Shown here one piece after another: positions 8,263 through 18,087 of a stretch of 64,000 nucleotides of DNA. The stretch comes from Bog-473 sp963824195 (GTDB lineage Bacteria; Actinomycetota; Acidimicrobiia; Acidimicrobiales; RAAP-2): assembly GCA_963824195.1 (NCBI GenBank), contig CAWGOJ010000041.1, positions 124,001 through 188,000 of the forward strand, given 5' to 3'. The stretch's first letter is position 1. The number at the start of each line of letters is the position of its first letter. The notes under the pieces are model-generated. The model had not been told where the DNA came from. It made no database searches and saw nothing but the letters and a program-made list of their open reading frames with translations. The position numbers were made by a program, and so were the translations under genes.

Positions 8263-9347
8263 CGACCGAGCACCTCCTTCAGAGCCCCGAGCAGTGCGAA
8301 CACGTTTCGCCGCCGCGCCGTGTGACCCATACAGCCGATGCGCCAGACCTGCCCTGCGAGCCGGCCCGCTCCGGCTCCGATCTCTATGTCGTAGGAGCAC
8401 AGGAGCTCCCGGCGGCACGCGGCCTCGTCGACACCCTCCGGGACGCGGACCGTCGTGAGCTGGGGTAGCCGGTGATCGGCCTTCACGAGCAACTCCAGGC
8501 CGAGGGCGACCAGCCCGTCCTGCAACAACCGCCCGCATTCGGCGTGCCGTTGCCGCGCCGCCTCGATCCCCTCGTCGAGCAGCGCACCCAAGCCGGCGTG
8601 CAGTGCGGCCACCATCGCCACCGGCGCGGTGTGGTGGTACACCCGTCCCCCGCCGGAGGTGTCGTTGACGTAGCGCGAGAGCAGGTTGAGGTCGAGGTAC
8701 CAGCTCGACGGCCGCTCGACGACCCGGTCCATCGCCCGCTCCGACACAGTCAGCGGCGAGAGCCCGGGCGGCACACCGAGGCACTTCTGGGTGCCGCTAT
8801 AGGCCACGTCCACCCCCCAGTCGTCGACGGCCACCTCGATCCCCCCGAGCGAGGTCACCATGTCCACCAACAGGAGCGCGTCGCCCTTGCCGCTCCCGAG
8901 CGGCTCGATGTCGTTGCGCACCCCAGTCGAGGTCTCGGCGTGCACCACCGCGATGATCGCCGGCGACGGGTGGGCGGCGAGGAGCTGGTCGGGGTCGATC
9001 GGTTCACCCCAATGGGCGTCCACACGCACGACGTCGGCGCCGTGGCGTGCGGCCACCTCACACATCCGCTCGCCGAAGACGCCGTTGACCCCGATGACGA
9101 CGGGGTCTGCCGGCCGCACGAAGTTGACGAACGATGCCTCCATGCCGGCCGACCCCGTCCCGCTGAGCGGCAGGGTCAGGGAGTTGGACGTCGCGAAGAC
9201 CCGGCGCAGGCGGTCATTCGTGTCGTCGAGCAGCTGGAGGAACTGAGGATCGAGGTGCCCGAGCACCGGTCCGGCCAGCGCCATGGTTACTCCGGGGTAC
9301 GGGTTCGAAGGCCCGGGACCCATGAGCAGGCGGTCGGAAATCCCCAC
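8259..9347 (-). CDS. Alanine-glyoxylate / serine-pyruvate aminotransferase (class V)
   Basis: 362 aa. It begins LLMGPGPSNPYPGV, as alanine-glyoxylate aminotransferases do. GTGSAGMEAS and HAETSTGVRN precede the PLP-lysine motif YSGTQKCLGVPPGLS. It is a PLP enzyme moving an amino group from alanine or serine to glyoxylate. The start is GTG at 9347 with no strong ribosome site. It overlaps the GNAT gene by four bases and is divergent from the glycosyltransferase at 9425. Confidence 0.92.
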   Translation of the reverse strand: MGISDRLLMGPGPSNPYPGVTMALAGPVLGHLDPQFLQLLDDTNDRLRRVFATSNSLTLPLSGTGSAGMEASFVNFVRPADPVVIGVNGVFGERMCEVAARHGADVVRVDAHWGEPIDPDQLLAAHPSPAIIAVVHAETSTGVRNDIEPLGSGKGDALLLVDMVTSLGGIEVAVDDWGVDVAYSGTQKCLGVPPGLSPLTVSERAMDRVVERPSSWYLDLNLLSRYVNDTSGGGRVYHHTAPVAMVAALHAGLGALLDEGIEAARQRHAECGRLLQDGLVALGLELLVKADHRLPQLTTVRVPEGVDEAACRRELLCSYDIEIGAGAGRLAGQVWRIGCMGHTARRRNVFALLGALKEVLGR

Positions 9348-9412
9348 CGGCGCATCGTGGCAGGTCGGCGCTCACCTGCGCCAACGCGCCCGATGGGGTG
9401 TCCGGCGTCCGG

Positions 9413-9418
9413 TAGATT
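9413..9418 (+). promoter_or_regulatory. -10 element TAGATT for leaderless glycosyltransferase
   Basis: TAGATT, 6 nt, then GTG at 9425. It opens the surface-glycan cluster. Confidence 0.5.
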
Positions 9419-9424
9419 GCCAGC

Positions 9425-11146
9425 GTGGAACGGGTGCTCTTCGCTCCTCGGGAGCTCCCGCCCTTGCCTCCTGACGTATCCCAGGATCCGGGTGCCTTTG
9501 CGGCGTGGGTGCGCCGTCGCGAGGACGAGCGCACGCGCACCGCCCCGGCGGCGGGGGACACCATCCTCGGGCTCGTGATGGTGGTGGCCGATGCAGCCGC
9601 GCCGGTGATCGTCCACACGATCGAGAGCCTCGGCGCGCAGACGAGCGACCGGTGGTCGCTCACGACCGTCTCAGTGGAGTCCCGCCTGCAGGAGGTGAGC
9701 GCGGTGCTGCGGTCGTCGACATCCCGGCGAGGTCGGCGGCGCGTCCGCTCGATCGCCGCCGCGGAGGGTGCGTCGACGGCGGACCTCCTGAGGAGAGGGA
9801 TCGACGCCCACCGTGGCGACGGCGTTGCCCTCATCTTCCCCGGGGACGTCTGGGCGCCGGACGCGGTCGCACTGCTGAGCACCGCCCTCACACCGATGGG
9901 TGTGGTGTACGCGGACGAAGACGAACTGGGAGCTGACGGCATCCACGCCGCGCCGCGCCTCAAACCTGACTTCTCGCCCGACTTCCTACTCTCCTCATCC
10001 TACGTGGGTCGCCCCCTGGCCATCGGCGCGGGCCTGACGAGCGGCCTTCCCCGCCTCGTCGCATCCGGACCGGCCGCGCTGGAGCACGAATGCGCCCTCT
10101 ACGCCTGCGAGACGGCCGAGTCGGTGACGCACATCGCCGAGGTGCTGTGTCACCGGTCGGGAGGGAGCGAGAGCGCTACCCGGGAGGCGGTCCACGTGCA
10201 GGAGGCGCTCTCCCGCAGGAACGAGGCTGCATCGGTGACAGACGGCCCCCTGCCCGGCACCTACCGCGTGCGCCGGCCCGTCACCGTCGGGACGACGGTG
10301 AGCATCCTGATCCCGTTTCGCGACGAGCCCCGGCTCCTCCGGACCTGCGTCGACTCCATCACCGCGACCACGCGCAGCGAGGACGTCGAACTGGTGCTCA
10401 TCGACAACGGGACCTCCGACCCCGAGACCCTGACGCTGGTGGAACGTCTCGACGCCCGCGCCGATGTACGGGTCTTACGGGACGCACGACCCTTCAACTG
10501 GGCGGCGCTCAACAACGCCGGGGCGCGGGCAGCCCGGGGGGACGTCCTCGTTTTCCTGAACAACGACATCGAGGCGCACCGGCCGGACTGGCTGCCGGCA
10601 CTGTGCGCGCAGGCGCTCCGGCCTGATGTCGGGGCGGTCGGAGCCCGGCTGCTGTATCCCGACCGTCGCGTGCAGCACTGCGGCCTCGTTGTGGGGCTCA
10701 CCGGTGCCGCGGGGCATCCCCTGGCCGGGCTACCCGAGGATGCGCCGGGTTACCTGCACATGGCGACGGTGACCCGCGAGTGTTCCGCGGTCACCGGAGC
10801 ATGCCTGGCGACGCGGCGCGAGGTCTTCGATCAGCTCGACGGCTTCGACCAGACGCTCGGTGTCGACCTCAACGACGTCGACTTCTGCCTACGGGCCGGA
10901 GTGGCGGGATACCGGACGATCTTCGAACCCGCTGCGGAGTTGATCCACTACGAGTCGCCGAGCCGGGGGACCGCCGGCGGTGTGGGCGACATCGTGCACT
11001 TCGTCGACCGATGGAAGGATTACATTACGCAAGGAGATCGCTACTTCAACGCACATCTCACCCGCGCCGACCCGTCGTGCGGACTGGCGAAGGACGAGGA
11101 AGAGGACGCCTGGAACCGATGGTACTCGACCCTCACCATGCACTAG
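9425..11146 (+). CDS. Family 2 glycosyltransferase with long N-terminal extension
   Basis: 573 aa. The GT2 domain starts near residue 290 (VSILIPFRDEPRLL), with LIDNGTSDPE, the NDI metal-binding motif in VFLNNDIEAH, and an acceptor-side loop DLNDVDFCLR. It resembles rhamnosyl- or galactosyl-transferases that build cell-wall polysaccharide at the inner membrane. The first 280 residues are less conserved and may be a decayed second domain (a DxD-like VYADEDEL occurs). It heads a run with the small protein at 11215 and the GT at 11537. Confidence 0.88.
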   Translation: MERVLFAPRELPPLPPDVSQDPGAFAAWVRRREDERTRTAPAAGDTILGLVMVVADAAAPVIVHTIESLGAQTSDRWSLTTVSVESRLQEVSAVLRSSTSRRGRRRVRSIAAAEGASTADLLRRGIDAHRGDGVALIFPGDVWAPDAVALLSTALTPMGVVYADEDELGADGIHAAPRLKPDFSPDFLLSSSYVGRPLAIGAGLTSGLPRLVASGPAALEHECALYACETAESVTHIAEVLCHRSGGSESATREAVHVQEALSRRNEAASVTDGPLPGTYRVRRPVTVGTTVSILIPFRDEPRLLRTCVDSITATTRSEDVELVLIDNGTSDPETLTLVERLDARADVRVLRDARPFNWAALNNAGARAARGDVLVFLNNDIEAHRPDWLPALCAQALRPDVGAVGARLLYPDRRVQHCGLVVGLTGAAGHPLAGLPEDAPGYLHMATVTRECSAVTGACLATRREVFDQLDGFDQTLGVDLNDVDFCLRAGVAGYRTIFEPAAELIHYESPSRGTAGGVGDIVHFVDRWKDYITQGDRYFNAHLTRADPSCGLAKDEEEDAWNRWYSTLTMH

Positions 11147-11200
11147 CCGCCGAGCAGGGCGACGCGCCCCGTGCACTCCGGCAACCCGCCGATGCACCGC

Positions 11201-11206
11201 TACCTT
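11201..11206 (+). promoter_or_regulatory. -10 element TACCTT before small coiled-coil gene
   Basis: TACCTT, 8 nt, then GTG at 11215. This spacing fits a leaderless start and gives the small gene its own promoter. Confidence 0.4.
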
Positions 11207-11214
11207 TGGGTCAC

Positions 11215-11544
11215 GTGAGGGACCTCGAACCCGTGGCGTCCTTCTCTCGCGTGTGGGCGGGCCGGCGCGGCGGAGCTGGACGGCCGACGTCACTCCGCGG
11301 CACCGTCCGCGCCTGGCTCGGTCGGATCTCCGGACGATCGGACCGCCGCCTGCTCTTCGCCCTCGCGGATGCCACGGAAGCCATCGCGGCCCACTGCGAT
11401 CTCCTCGGCGACCGGCTCGCCGTACAGGAGGCCGTCACCGCAGATGTGGCCGGAGCGTTCGGAGAGGAGATCACACGGCTGCGAGCGGAGGTCCTGCACC
11501 TGCAGCGGCTGGTCACGTCGCTACACAATGCTGCGGATGACTGA
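11215..11544 (+). CDS. Small helical/coiled-coil protein in glycan cluster
   Basis: 109 aa. The N-terminal 45 residues are basic, followed by a long amphipathic helix (heptad pattern in ALADATEAIAAHCDLLGDRL and GEEITRLRAEVLHLQRLV). I do not recognise a family. Similar short coiled coils accompany actinobacterial glycan glycosyltransferases and may act as scaffolds (inference). The next gene begins 8 bases before this one ends. The true start could be elsewhere, but the upstream frame overlaps the GT2 gene and looks non-coding. Confidence 0.6.
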   Translation: MRDLEPVASFSRVWAGRRGGAGRPTSLRGTVRAWLGRISGRSDRRLLFALADATEAIAAHCDLLGDRLAVQEAVTADVAGAFGEEITRLRAEVLHLQRLVTSLHNAADD

Positions 11545-12493
11545 GCACGGCACCGTCGTCGTGAGCCGTCACTGGCGCGACCGTCGTTCCGAACTGAGCT
11601 ATGCGACCCGCCTCATCGCGGGAGCTGCGTCCCGCTGTGGCCCCGTCTCCGTCCTCGTCCCCGGCACGACGGGGCCTTCCGAGCCGGACGGTCTGTTCGA
11701 TCTCGAGGGCCTCGGAGAGGCCGGCGAGCTCAGTTGGCCCGTCGAGATCTCCGTTGATCACACTGTCGTGGTCGACGATCTCACGCCGGAGATCGCGGCG
11801 TTCCTCTCACGGGTCGAACCGAGAGCGGTCTTCTACCTCACGGCGGCCTCGTCGGACGGGCACCCTCCCTCCTGGCAGAGGCTGCACCTCGTCGACACCG
11901 GGAGGGGGGGGCCGCAGCCGTCGGTCAACGTGCACATACCGGTGAATCCACTGGCCGAGCTGCATCGGCACCACGGCTTCGGCTTCACGGGATACCAGCT
12001 CGTCCTCTCCGACCGGCTGGGCTGCGGCACCGAGGAGGGGGCCCCTGCGGCGGTGGCCTGGCTGAGCTCCGCCTTCCACGATGCCGACGTGCTGGTCGTG
12101 GAGGACGCCGTTGCGTCGGCCTGGAGGGGACGTGCACTTCGAGGGAGGGTCACCGTGGACACCCGGATGGACCTGTGGCGCCTGATTGCGCACGCCAACG
12201 TCTGCATCGACCTCGGACCCGACCCCTACATCGCCCGCGAGTGCATCGAGGCCCTTCGCTTCGGGACTCCGATCATCGTGCCCGAGCACTCCGGCCCTGC
12301 CGTGCTGCACGCGCGGGAAGGAGGCGGCTCGACCTTCGGCGATCCGGGCGACCTGCTGGCGGCAGCAACAGAGATGCGGAACGAGCAGAACCGATCGGCA
12401 GCGTCGGACGCCGGACGGCGCTATGCCGACCAGCGCTTCGGCGATGCCGGAGCGCTGGTCACGCGGTTGAGGGCCCTGCTGTCCCAGGAGTGA
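11537..12493 (+). CDS. Glycosyltransferase-like protein (GT4-type C-terminal half)
   Basis: 318 aa from ATG at 11537, overlapping the preceding stop. The C-terminal half resembles the donor-binding Rossmann domain of group 1 glycosyltransferases: ANVCIDLGPDPYIARECIEAL then FGTPIIVPEHSGP and GGGSTFGDPGDLLAAATEM. The N-terminal half is not clearly an acceptor domain. It probably transfers a sugar during surface polysaccharide assembly. It converges on the membrane protein gene with 16 bp between stops. Confidence 0.7.
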   Translation: MTEHGTVVVSRHWRDRRSELSYATRLIAGAASRCGPVSVLVPGTTGPSEPDGLFDLEGLGEAGELSWPVEISVDHTVVVDDLTPEIAAFLSRVEPRAVFYLTAASSDGHPPSWQRLHLVDTGRGGPQPSVNVHIPVNPLAELHRHHGFGFTGYQLVLSDRLGCGTEEGAPAAVAWLSSAFHDADVLVVEDAVASAWRGRALRGRVTVDTRMDLWRLIAHANVCIDLGPDPYIARECIEALRFGTPIIVPEHSGPAVLHAREGGGSTFGDPGDLLAAATEMRNEQNRSAASDAGRRYADQRFGDAGALVTRLRALLSQE

Positions 12494-12509
12494 GGCGCCG
12501 GCAGCCGGG

Positions 12510-14345
12510 TTACCCGGCTGCCCCGGTGGACCATACCGAGACGCCGCCCTCGCTATGGTGCGCCCCCAGCGCTTCATCGAAGAGCTCTGTGGCGCACGCG
12601 GCGCCGTTGGTGCCCGGCACCACCACGACGTATCCCGCCTTCCAGCCGTGCAGGACCGTTCGTGTCTCCTCGGGCGAGATCTGAGGCGGCACACCTGAGA
12701 CACACGACGTCATCGCATTCTCGAGCACCGAAGGCGCTGCATAGAAGGACGCCGCGCCGCTCGGTGAACTCGCGAACACGGCGTAGCCCCCAGGCATGCG
12801 GAAGGTCATGTCGGACATGGCCTGCCAGAGCATGGCGGACGAGTCCCCGGGATTGGAGCTCGGGAAGATCACCGCGGTCGTGCCGACGGGCAAGTCCCGG
12901 GCGTTGGTCGTGAACCAATGCGGCACGACCGCGGTGCCGGAGGGATAGGGCCACGCCGGAACCAGGGGCACGAGTGCAAGAGCGGCGACGAGGAGGCACA
13001 CCACGGCCGACCAGCCGGCGCGGATCCTCGGCACGAACTTCTCGTAGACCCAATCGAGAGTCATGACGAGGAGGAGCGCCGCGAACAACCAGAAGAGGCC
13101 GACGTACCGGGCTGCGGAGCCGCTGTCGAGCAGCGGGAGATGGGCCAGCACGATGAACGGCAGGGGCACGGGGGTCCGGTGCCCGTCGACGTGCAGGTAT
13201 GACCCCATCGACAGCAGCATGGTGACGACCGCCATGACCGCAGCGAAGACGGCGAATCGGTTCCGGCGGAGCACGATCACCCCCCCGATGAGGACCAGGA
13301 GCAACGGAATTCCGACATAGGTCCCGTTCTCCAGCGTCGCGTCGACGATGACGTGCCAGTTCGCATCGCGCTGGGCGACGTACGAATCGCCCCGTGCGGA
13401 CTCGTTGAACGTGAAGTGCTGGTTGTCGGTCGGAACCACCAGCCCTGCGGGATCGCTCGATATGCCCGCGATCGCCACCGCCGGCTGGGCCGGGCCGTGG
13501 ATGTGTTGCGGCCCCTCTAACGCCACCCATGCCCCGTAGCCCACGCCCAGAATCGCCACCACCGCGGCCACCACGCCCATCTTTGCGATCTTCGTGACGT
13601 CGATGTCGAGCCTCCGGAGCACCAAAGCGCCACCGACGATGACAGCGATCAGGGAGATGACGACCAACGAGGCGAACGCCTCGGTGGAGATGTAGAACTG
13701 CGCCAGGTAGCAGCCGCCCAGCGCAGCTCCGTACAGCCAGGGTGACCGGTAGCCGGAACCGACGAATCGGTGGATGACCAGTATCATCAGCGGCGGAACG
13801 ACGTTGAACACCAAGAACAGGTGTGCGGTCCCCTCCGCCACGGCGAACGGCGAGAAGCCGTAGAGCAGTCCCCCGACGAAGGCAGCCGGCCACCAGCCTG
13901 TGAAACGCCGGGCCATGACGAAGAAGGCCATCGCCGAGGCCGAGAAACCCAGCGCGATCATCACGTTCAGGGTCGCGATCGGGCCGAAGAGGAACGTGAT
14001 CGGCGCGCCCAGCACGCCGAGCAGCGGCATGGTCGTGTTGTCCATCAGGTCTATGCCGACGGGAGCGTTGAGCCAGGTGTTGGCGAACGGGTTGATGCCG
14101 TGCACGATGGCCCAGGGTGTCTGGGCCAGGAACCACACCTCCTCCCCCGTGTCGTTGCCGCCCGTCGCCTGCAGCGTGTGGGCGAACCCGTGGACCCAGA
14201 CGTTCTTGTTCGCCAGGAACGCCACGAAGACGTACGCGACGAGGCTGAAAATCGTGCCATGCCAACGGAAGAACCGCGACGTCCCGCCCCGGGGTCGGGC
14301 ATGGCGGCCCCGGCGACGGGGCGCCTCGCTGCCTGCGCTATCCAC
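12510..14345 (-). CDS. Polytopic membrane protein, GT-C glycosyltransferase-like
   Basis: 611 aa with about ten to twelve hydrophobic segments (for example IFSLVAYVFVAFLA, FVGGLLYGFSPFAVAEG and VGLFWLFAALLLVMTLDW) and a soluble C-terminal domain of roughly 150 residues. The short loop after the first helix carries acidic residues (GGNDTGEEVWF), where GT-C enzymes place catalytic Asp/Glu. It may use a polyprenyl-phosphate sugar to modify exported glycan or protein (inference). The start is GTG at 14345 with no evident ribosome site. It lies antiparallel within the glycan cluster. Confidence 0.7.
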   Translation of the reverse strand: MDSAGSEAPRRRGRHARPRGGTSRFFRWHGTIFSLVAYVFVAFLANKNVWVHGFAHTLQATGGNDTGEEVWFLAQTPWAIVHGINPFANTWLNAPVGIDLMDNTTMPLLGVLGAPITFLFGPIATLNVMIALGFSASAMAFFVMARRFTGWWPAAFVGGLLYGFSPFAVAEGTAHLFLVFNVVPPLMILVIHRFVGSGYRSPWLYGAALGGCYLAQFYISTEAFASLVVISLIAVIVGGALVLRRLDIDVTKIAKMGVVAAVVAILGVGYGAWVALEGPQHIHGPAQPAVAIAGISSDPAGLVVPTDNQHFTFNESARGDSYVAQRDANWHVIVDATLENGTYVGIPLLLVLIGGVIVLRRNRFAVFAAVMAVVTMLLSMGSYLHVDGHRTPVPLPFIVLAHLPLLDSGSAARYVGLFWLFAALLLVMTLDWVYEKFVPRIRAGWSAVVCLLVAALALVPLVPAWPYPSGTAVVPHWFTTNARDLPVGTTAVIFPSSNPGDSSAMLWQAMSDMTFRMPGGYAVFASSPSGAASFYAAPSVLENAMTSCVSGVPPQISPEETRTVLHGWKAGYVVVVPGTNGAACATELFDEALGAHHSEGGVSVWSTGAAG

Positions 14346-14864
14346 TCTGCGCGGGCGCGTCCCGGTCAGAGTGCGGGAATCGCCGCCAGGCAGTGGCGCG
14401 GGGTGCTCCGTGCCACCCGCCCACGGGACAACGACTCACGTCCCGGTCCGGACCGGCGTGGGCATCCGGCGGACACTACCAGTTGCCCCCTAGGCTCCAG
14501 GGGCGGTCCGAGGTGCCCCGGACGGTCTCACGGGGGCGTACGTCGGGTCGTCGGCCGGGCGGTCTGACGCGGAATTCCAGCGGAACTCGAGCGGTCTCGC
14601 ATGTCGTTTCCCGCGCCGCAACGGCCGTCCGGCGGTCGCTCGCCGGCACGCCCACCCGGCGACCGCGATCGCGGCCCAGTCGGCGCGCCCGGCCCCGGCG
14701 GGGACATCCCTCCCCGGGCCCACCTCGACAGGCGGGATAAGATTCGCCGGAACTCAGCGGGTCGCTACCCCCGCGTCGGGAGGCGGTTCCGGGTGCTGAA
14801 TGCTGAATAACCAGGTCAGAATGAACAACTTCCTCCAGGTGATCTCCATGGCCCCCTCCGTCGC
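14346..14864. other. Intergenic region between divergent glycan genes
   Basis: 519 bp without a convincing gene. A TAAGAT hexamer at about 14737 could be a -10 for the rightward genes. The last 100 bp are less GC-rich. I see no RNA gene or repeat. Confidence 0.5.
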
Positions 14865-16091
14865 GTGAGCCGCCGAGCGGAATCGCCACCCGACGGGCAG
14901 GGCGTCGCGGCCTCCGAGGGGTCGGACCGGCTCCCGGACGCCACGACGTTCGAGGAGTTCGTCCAACTCGAGCCGTTCGGCCAGGTCAACCCGGCCAGGT
15001 ACCGGTTCTCGGCGCTCGTGTCGTGGCTGGTGGCGCACGGGCGGCCGGCCGTCACCGTCGAGCTCGGTCCCGCCGAGTGCACGTCACTCTTCTCGACATG
15101 CGACGCGGTCCGAGGGATCGGCACCGAGGCGCGGTGCCTCGCCGTGCGGCTCCCCACGTCCGACGTTGCCGCCAGCTCCGATGCCGACGTGTTCCGGCAC
15201 GTGCTGGCCGAGTGCACAGACCGCTACGGGGACGCCGTGGCCGGCTACGACGGTGAAGAGGGGTCGCTCGCGGCGCTGGCGGGCTCCCGGGTCGATCTGC
15301 TCCACGTCTCGCTCTTCGATCAGGACGACCTGGGGCTGCCCGACTTTCCCGCCTGGTTCGACGTCATGGCTCCGGGAGGGACGGTCGTGGTCACCTCAAC
15401 GGCGGCCGACGTCTCGTCGAACTTCGCCAAGGCCGAGCAGCTCGTGTCCGATCGCTACCCCTCGGTGCGCATCTCGCTCGGCCTCACGACCGAGGCCGTG
15501 GTGGCTCAGGTGCCCGTCGAGGGCGCAGTACCCACCGTCGAGCTGTTGCGCAACGTACCCTCGGCCGTGGGAGGCCTCATGGACATCTTCAGCGAATCAG
15601 TCGAGGCCTTCGAGCAGCCGGGTGGCGAGTCCGTCTCGCCGGTGGCTCTCCGAGCGATCGTCGCGCGGTTGATCGAGCGGCAGGACGCCGATCGCGAGGC
15701 CCTGCTCTCCGCCCTCCGGGCGTACAAGGATCTCACGACGCGCCTCACGATCGACGTGAGCGACGCGCGCAGCGAGCTGGCCGCTCAGGCAGAATCGGCT
15801 CGTCTGGAACGCGAGCATCTCGTCAGGGAGTTCCTGGACCGCCTCGACGTGCTCTCTGCCAAGATCTCGACCTCGGCGGCGCGGTTCGCCGCGGAGCTCG
15901 AAGAGAAAGATCGACTGCTCCAGGCGCAGGAGCAACGTGTGTTGGCGTACGCGGGCCAGGCGGCGACGGCGCAGAGCGTGATCGACGACCTCCGCCAGTC
16001 GAGCTCTTGGCGGGTCACCGCCCCACTTCGCCTCATGTCGAGGATCGTCGGTCGCCGCACCCCTCCGGCACCGAGCGGTTCCGAGCGATAA
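14865..16091 (+). CDS. Methyltransferase-like protein with C-terminal coiled coil
   Basis: 408 aa. Residues of about 20-200 resemble a class I SAM-dependent methyltransferase, but the glycine-rich loop is degenerate (TVELGPAECTS), so catalysis is unproven. Residues 250-390 are coiled coil (SDARSELAAQAESARLE and ELEEKDRLLQAQEQ) ending in SSSWRVTAPLRLMSR. That SWR-TAPLR tail is common in glycan-synthesis glycosyltransferases and methyltransferases. It precedes the bifunctional glycosyltransferase by 13 bp. It may cap or modify the polysaccharide chain (inference). Confidence 0.7.
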   Translation: MSRRAESPPDGQGVAASEGSDRLPDATTFEEFVQLEPFGQVNPARYRFSALVSWLVAHGRPAVTVELGPAECTSLFSTCDAVRGIGTEARCLAVRLPTSDVAASSDADVFRHVLAECTDRYGDAVAGYDGEEGSLAALAGSRVDLLHVSLFDQDDLGLPDFPAWFDVMAPGGTVVVTSTAADVSSNFAKAEQLVSDRYPSVRISLGLTTEAVVAQVPVEGAVPTVELLRNVPSAVGGLMDIFSESVEAFEQPGGESVSPVALRAIVARLIERQDADREALLSALRAYKDLTTRLTIDVSDARSELAAQAESARLEREHLVREFLDRLDVLSAKISTSAARFAAELEEKDRLLQAQEQRVLAYAGQAATAQSVIDDLRQSSSWRVTAPLRLMSRIVGRRTPPAPSGSER

Positions 16092-16104
16092 CCCGGACGC
16101 CCCA

Positions 16105-18087
16105 TTGGCCGCGACATCCGATCCCTTCCACCACAACGTCTCCGTTATCGTCCTCAACTACAACCAGGCGGAGACTACCCTCGAGTGCCTCGATGCCTTG
16201 GAGCACGCAGAGAGCCCGCTGATCCGGGACATCATCGTCGTCGACAACGGTTCGAGCCCCGAGCAGGTCGCCATCCTCCGGAAGCGGCATGCGGGAGGCG
16301 GCTTCACGCTGGTCGAGGTCGGGGTCAACCGCTTCTTCGGTGAGGGGAACAACATCGGTGTGGACTTCGCGGGCACCGACTACATCGTGTTCCTCAACAA
16401 CGACGCCTTCGTCCAACCGGGATGGATCGAGGCCCTCGCCTCCACCATGAGGAGCGATCCCGGCGTGGCCGCGGTCGGGCCGATGTTCCTCTACCCCGAC
16501 GGCAGGGTACAGGAGGTCGGCGGGGTGGCCCTGCCGACCGGCGATGCCGTGCAGATCGGCAAGGGGGCGATCTGGGGCCCGGATCACTACGACACGCCGT
16601 GTGTGGTCGATTACTGCTCGGCCGCCTGCCTCATGATGCGGCGGTCGGACTTCCTCAAGGTCGGCGGATTCGGCTTCGAGTGGGAACCCGCCTACTACGA
16701 GGACACCGACCTGTGCCTGAAGCTCTGGACGCACTGCGGCAAGGTCATGGTGAACCCCCGGGCTCGCGTGGTGCATATCGAGAGCAAGACGACGTCCGAT
16801 TCCCGGCTGCAGCTGCAGGACATCTCGGAAATCAACCGGACGAGGTTCGTGAAGAAGTGGGGTGCCTGGCTCGAAGCACGCCAGACGGCCCACCTGGCGG
16901 ACCTGGAGGAGGCTCCCCGGTCGGAGCTCGACGAGCTCAGCACCGAGGATCTCGAGCTCCTGGCCACGCCGCCGGCGTCACCCGAGCCGCAATTCGTCCT
17001 CTACTCCCCCTACCAGCTGGTCCCCGGAGGCGGCGAGCGGCTGTTGTTCGCGGTGGCCTCCCACCTGTCCGAGCTCTTCGGGACGCCCAACGTGGCGTTT
17101 GCCACCCCTCAGCGCTACAGCGCCATACGGATGCAGCAGATCGCGGCGACCTTCGGGTTCGAGCATGTCGTGGGCATGGCGTTGCCGTGGGAGGAGGTGG
17201 AGGCCGACAAGTGCCGCTTCGCCTTCGTCATCGGCAACTCGGTCGTGCCTCCGGTACCGGCGTTCGGCACACGCAGCGTGTACCACATCCAATTCCCCTT
17301 CTGGGTCCCCGACGCGCACGTCGAGGCACGAGGTGAATGGCTCGCCGGGTACGACGAGATCTGGGTGTACTCGGAGTTCGTACGTCGCAACGTCAACGGG
17401 CTCGTGCGCCACTACGGTCTGGATGCACCACCGGTCCGGCTGATCCCGGCCTACGCGACGTGGTCCGGCGCGACCTCCGGTCTGCCCTGGGCCGAACGCA
17501 AGACCATCGTGACGGTGGGACGCTTCTTCACCGGCGGCCACAACAAGCGCCAGGACGTCGTCATCGAGGCCTTCCGACGGATGGTCGAGCAGGGCGTCGA
17601 GGGCGTGGAACTGGCGCTCGCCGGCTCCATCCATCCCAGCCCGGAGGGCAGGAGCCGGTTCCACGAGCTGCAGAGGCTGGCCGCCGGACTCGACTGCACC
17701 TTCTATCCCAACATTGGGCGCAGCGACCTGGCCGCTCTCTACGAGCGTTCAGCCGTCCTGATCCACGCCGCCGGGTTCGGTGTGGATGCCGAGGAATTCC
17801 CCGAGAGGCTCGAGCACTTCGGGATCACGCCGATCGAAGCGGCCAGCTTCGGGTGCATCCCCGTTGTCTACGGCCAGGGTGGGCCCAGGGAGGTCGTCCG
17901 CGTGCTCGGCTGCGACACGACGTTCTCCACCGTGGACGAGTGCGCCACGATCGTCTCGGGCCTGCTGAAGGATCCCACCGGTTCGGCTGCGCTCAGCGCG
18001 CACATCCTGGAGAGCTCCCAGGCATACTCCGCCGAGGCGTATTTCAACGGCATCGACGAATCCTTGCGCGAACTCGGAGTCCTCTAG
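16105..18087 (+). CDS. Bifunctional glycosyltransferase (GT2 + GT4 fusion)
   Basis: 660 aa. Residues of about 10-230 are a GT2 domain (VSVIVLNYNQAETT, VVDNGSSPEQ, FLNNDAF, and EDTDLCLKLW as the catalytic loop). Residues 290-660 are a GT4 domain (YSPYQLVPGGGERL, TVGRFFTGGHNKRQDV, and the donor-site glutamate motif TPIEAASFGCIPVVYG). Two domains in one chain suggest alternating addition of two sugars. The start is TTG at 16105, the first start codon after the previous stop. It converges on a methyltransferase gene, the two stops overlapping by four bases. Confidence 0.9.
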   Translation: MAATSDPFHHNVSVIVLNYNQAETTLECLDALEHAESPLIRDIIVVDNGSSPEQVAILRKRHAGGGFTLVEVGVNRFFGEGNNIGVDFAGTDYIVFLNNDAFVQPGWIEALASTMRSDPGVAAVGPMFLYPDGRVQEVGGVALPTGDAVQIGKGAIWGPDHYDTPCVVDYCSAACLMMRRSDFLKVGGFGFEWEPAYYEDTDLCLKLWTHCGKVMVNPRARVVHIESKTTSDSRLQLQDISEINRTRFVKKWGAWLEARQTAHLADLEEAPRSELDELSTEDLELLATPPASPEPQFVLYSPYQLVPGGGERLLFAVASHLSELFGTPNVAFATPQRYSAIRMQQIAATFGFEHVVGMALPWEEVEADKCRFAFVIGNSVVPPVPAFGTRSVYHIQFPFWVPDAHVEARGEWLAGYDEIWVYSEFVRRNVNGLVRHYGLDAPPVRLIPAYATWSGATSGLPWAERKTIVTVGRFFTGGHNKRQDVVIEAFRRMVEQGVEGVELALAGSIHPSPEGRSRFHELQRLAAGLDCTFYPNIGRSDLAALYERSAVLIHAAGFGVDAEEFPERLEHFGITPIEAASFGCIPVVYGQGGPREVVRVLGCDTTFSTVDECATIVSGLLKDPTGSAALSAHILESSQAYSAEAYFNGIDESLRELGVL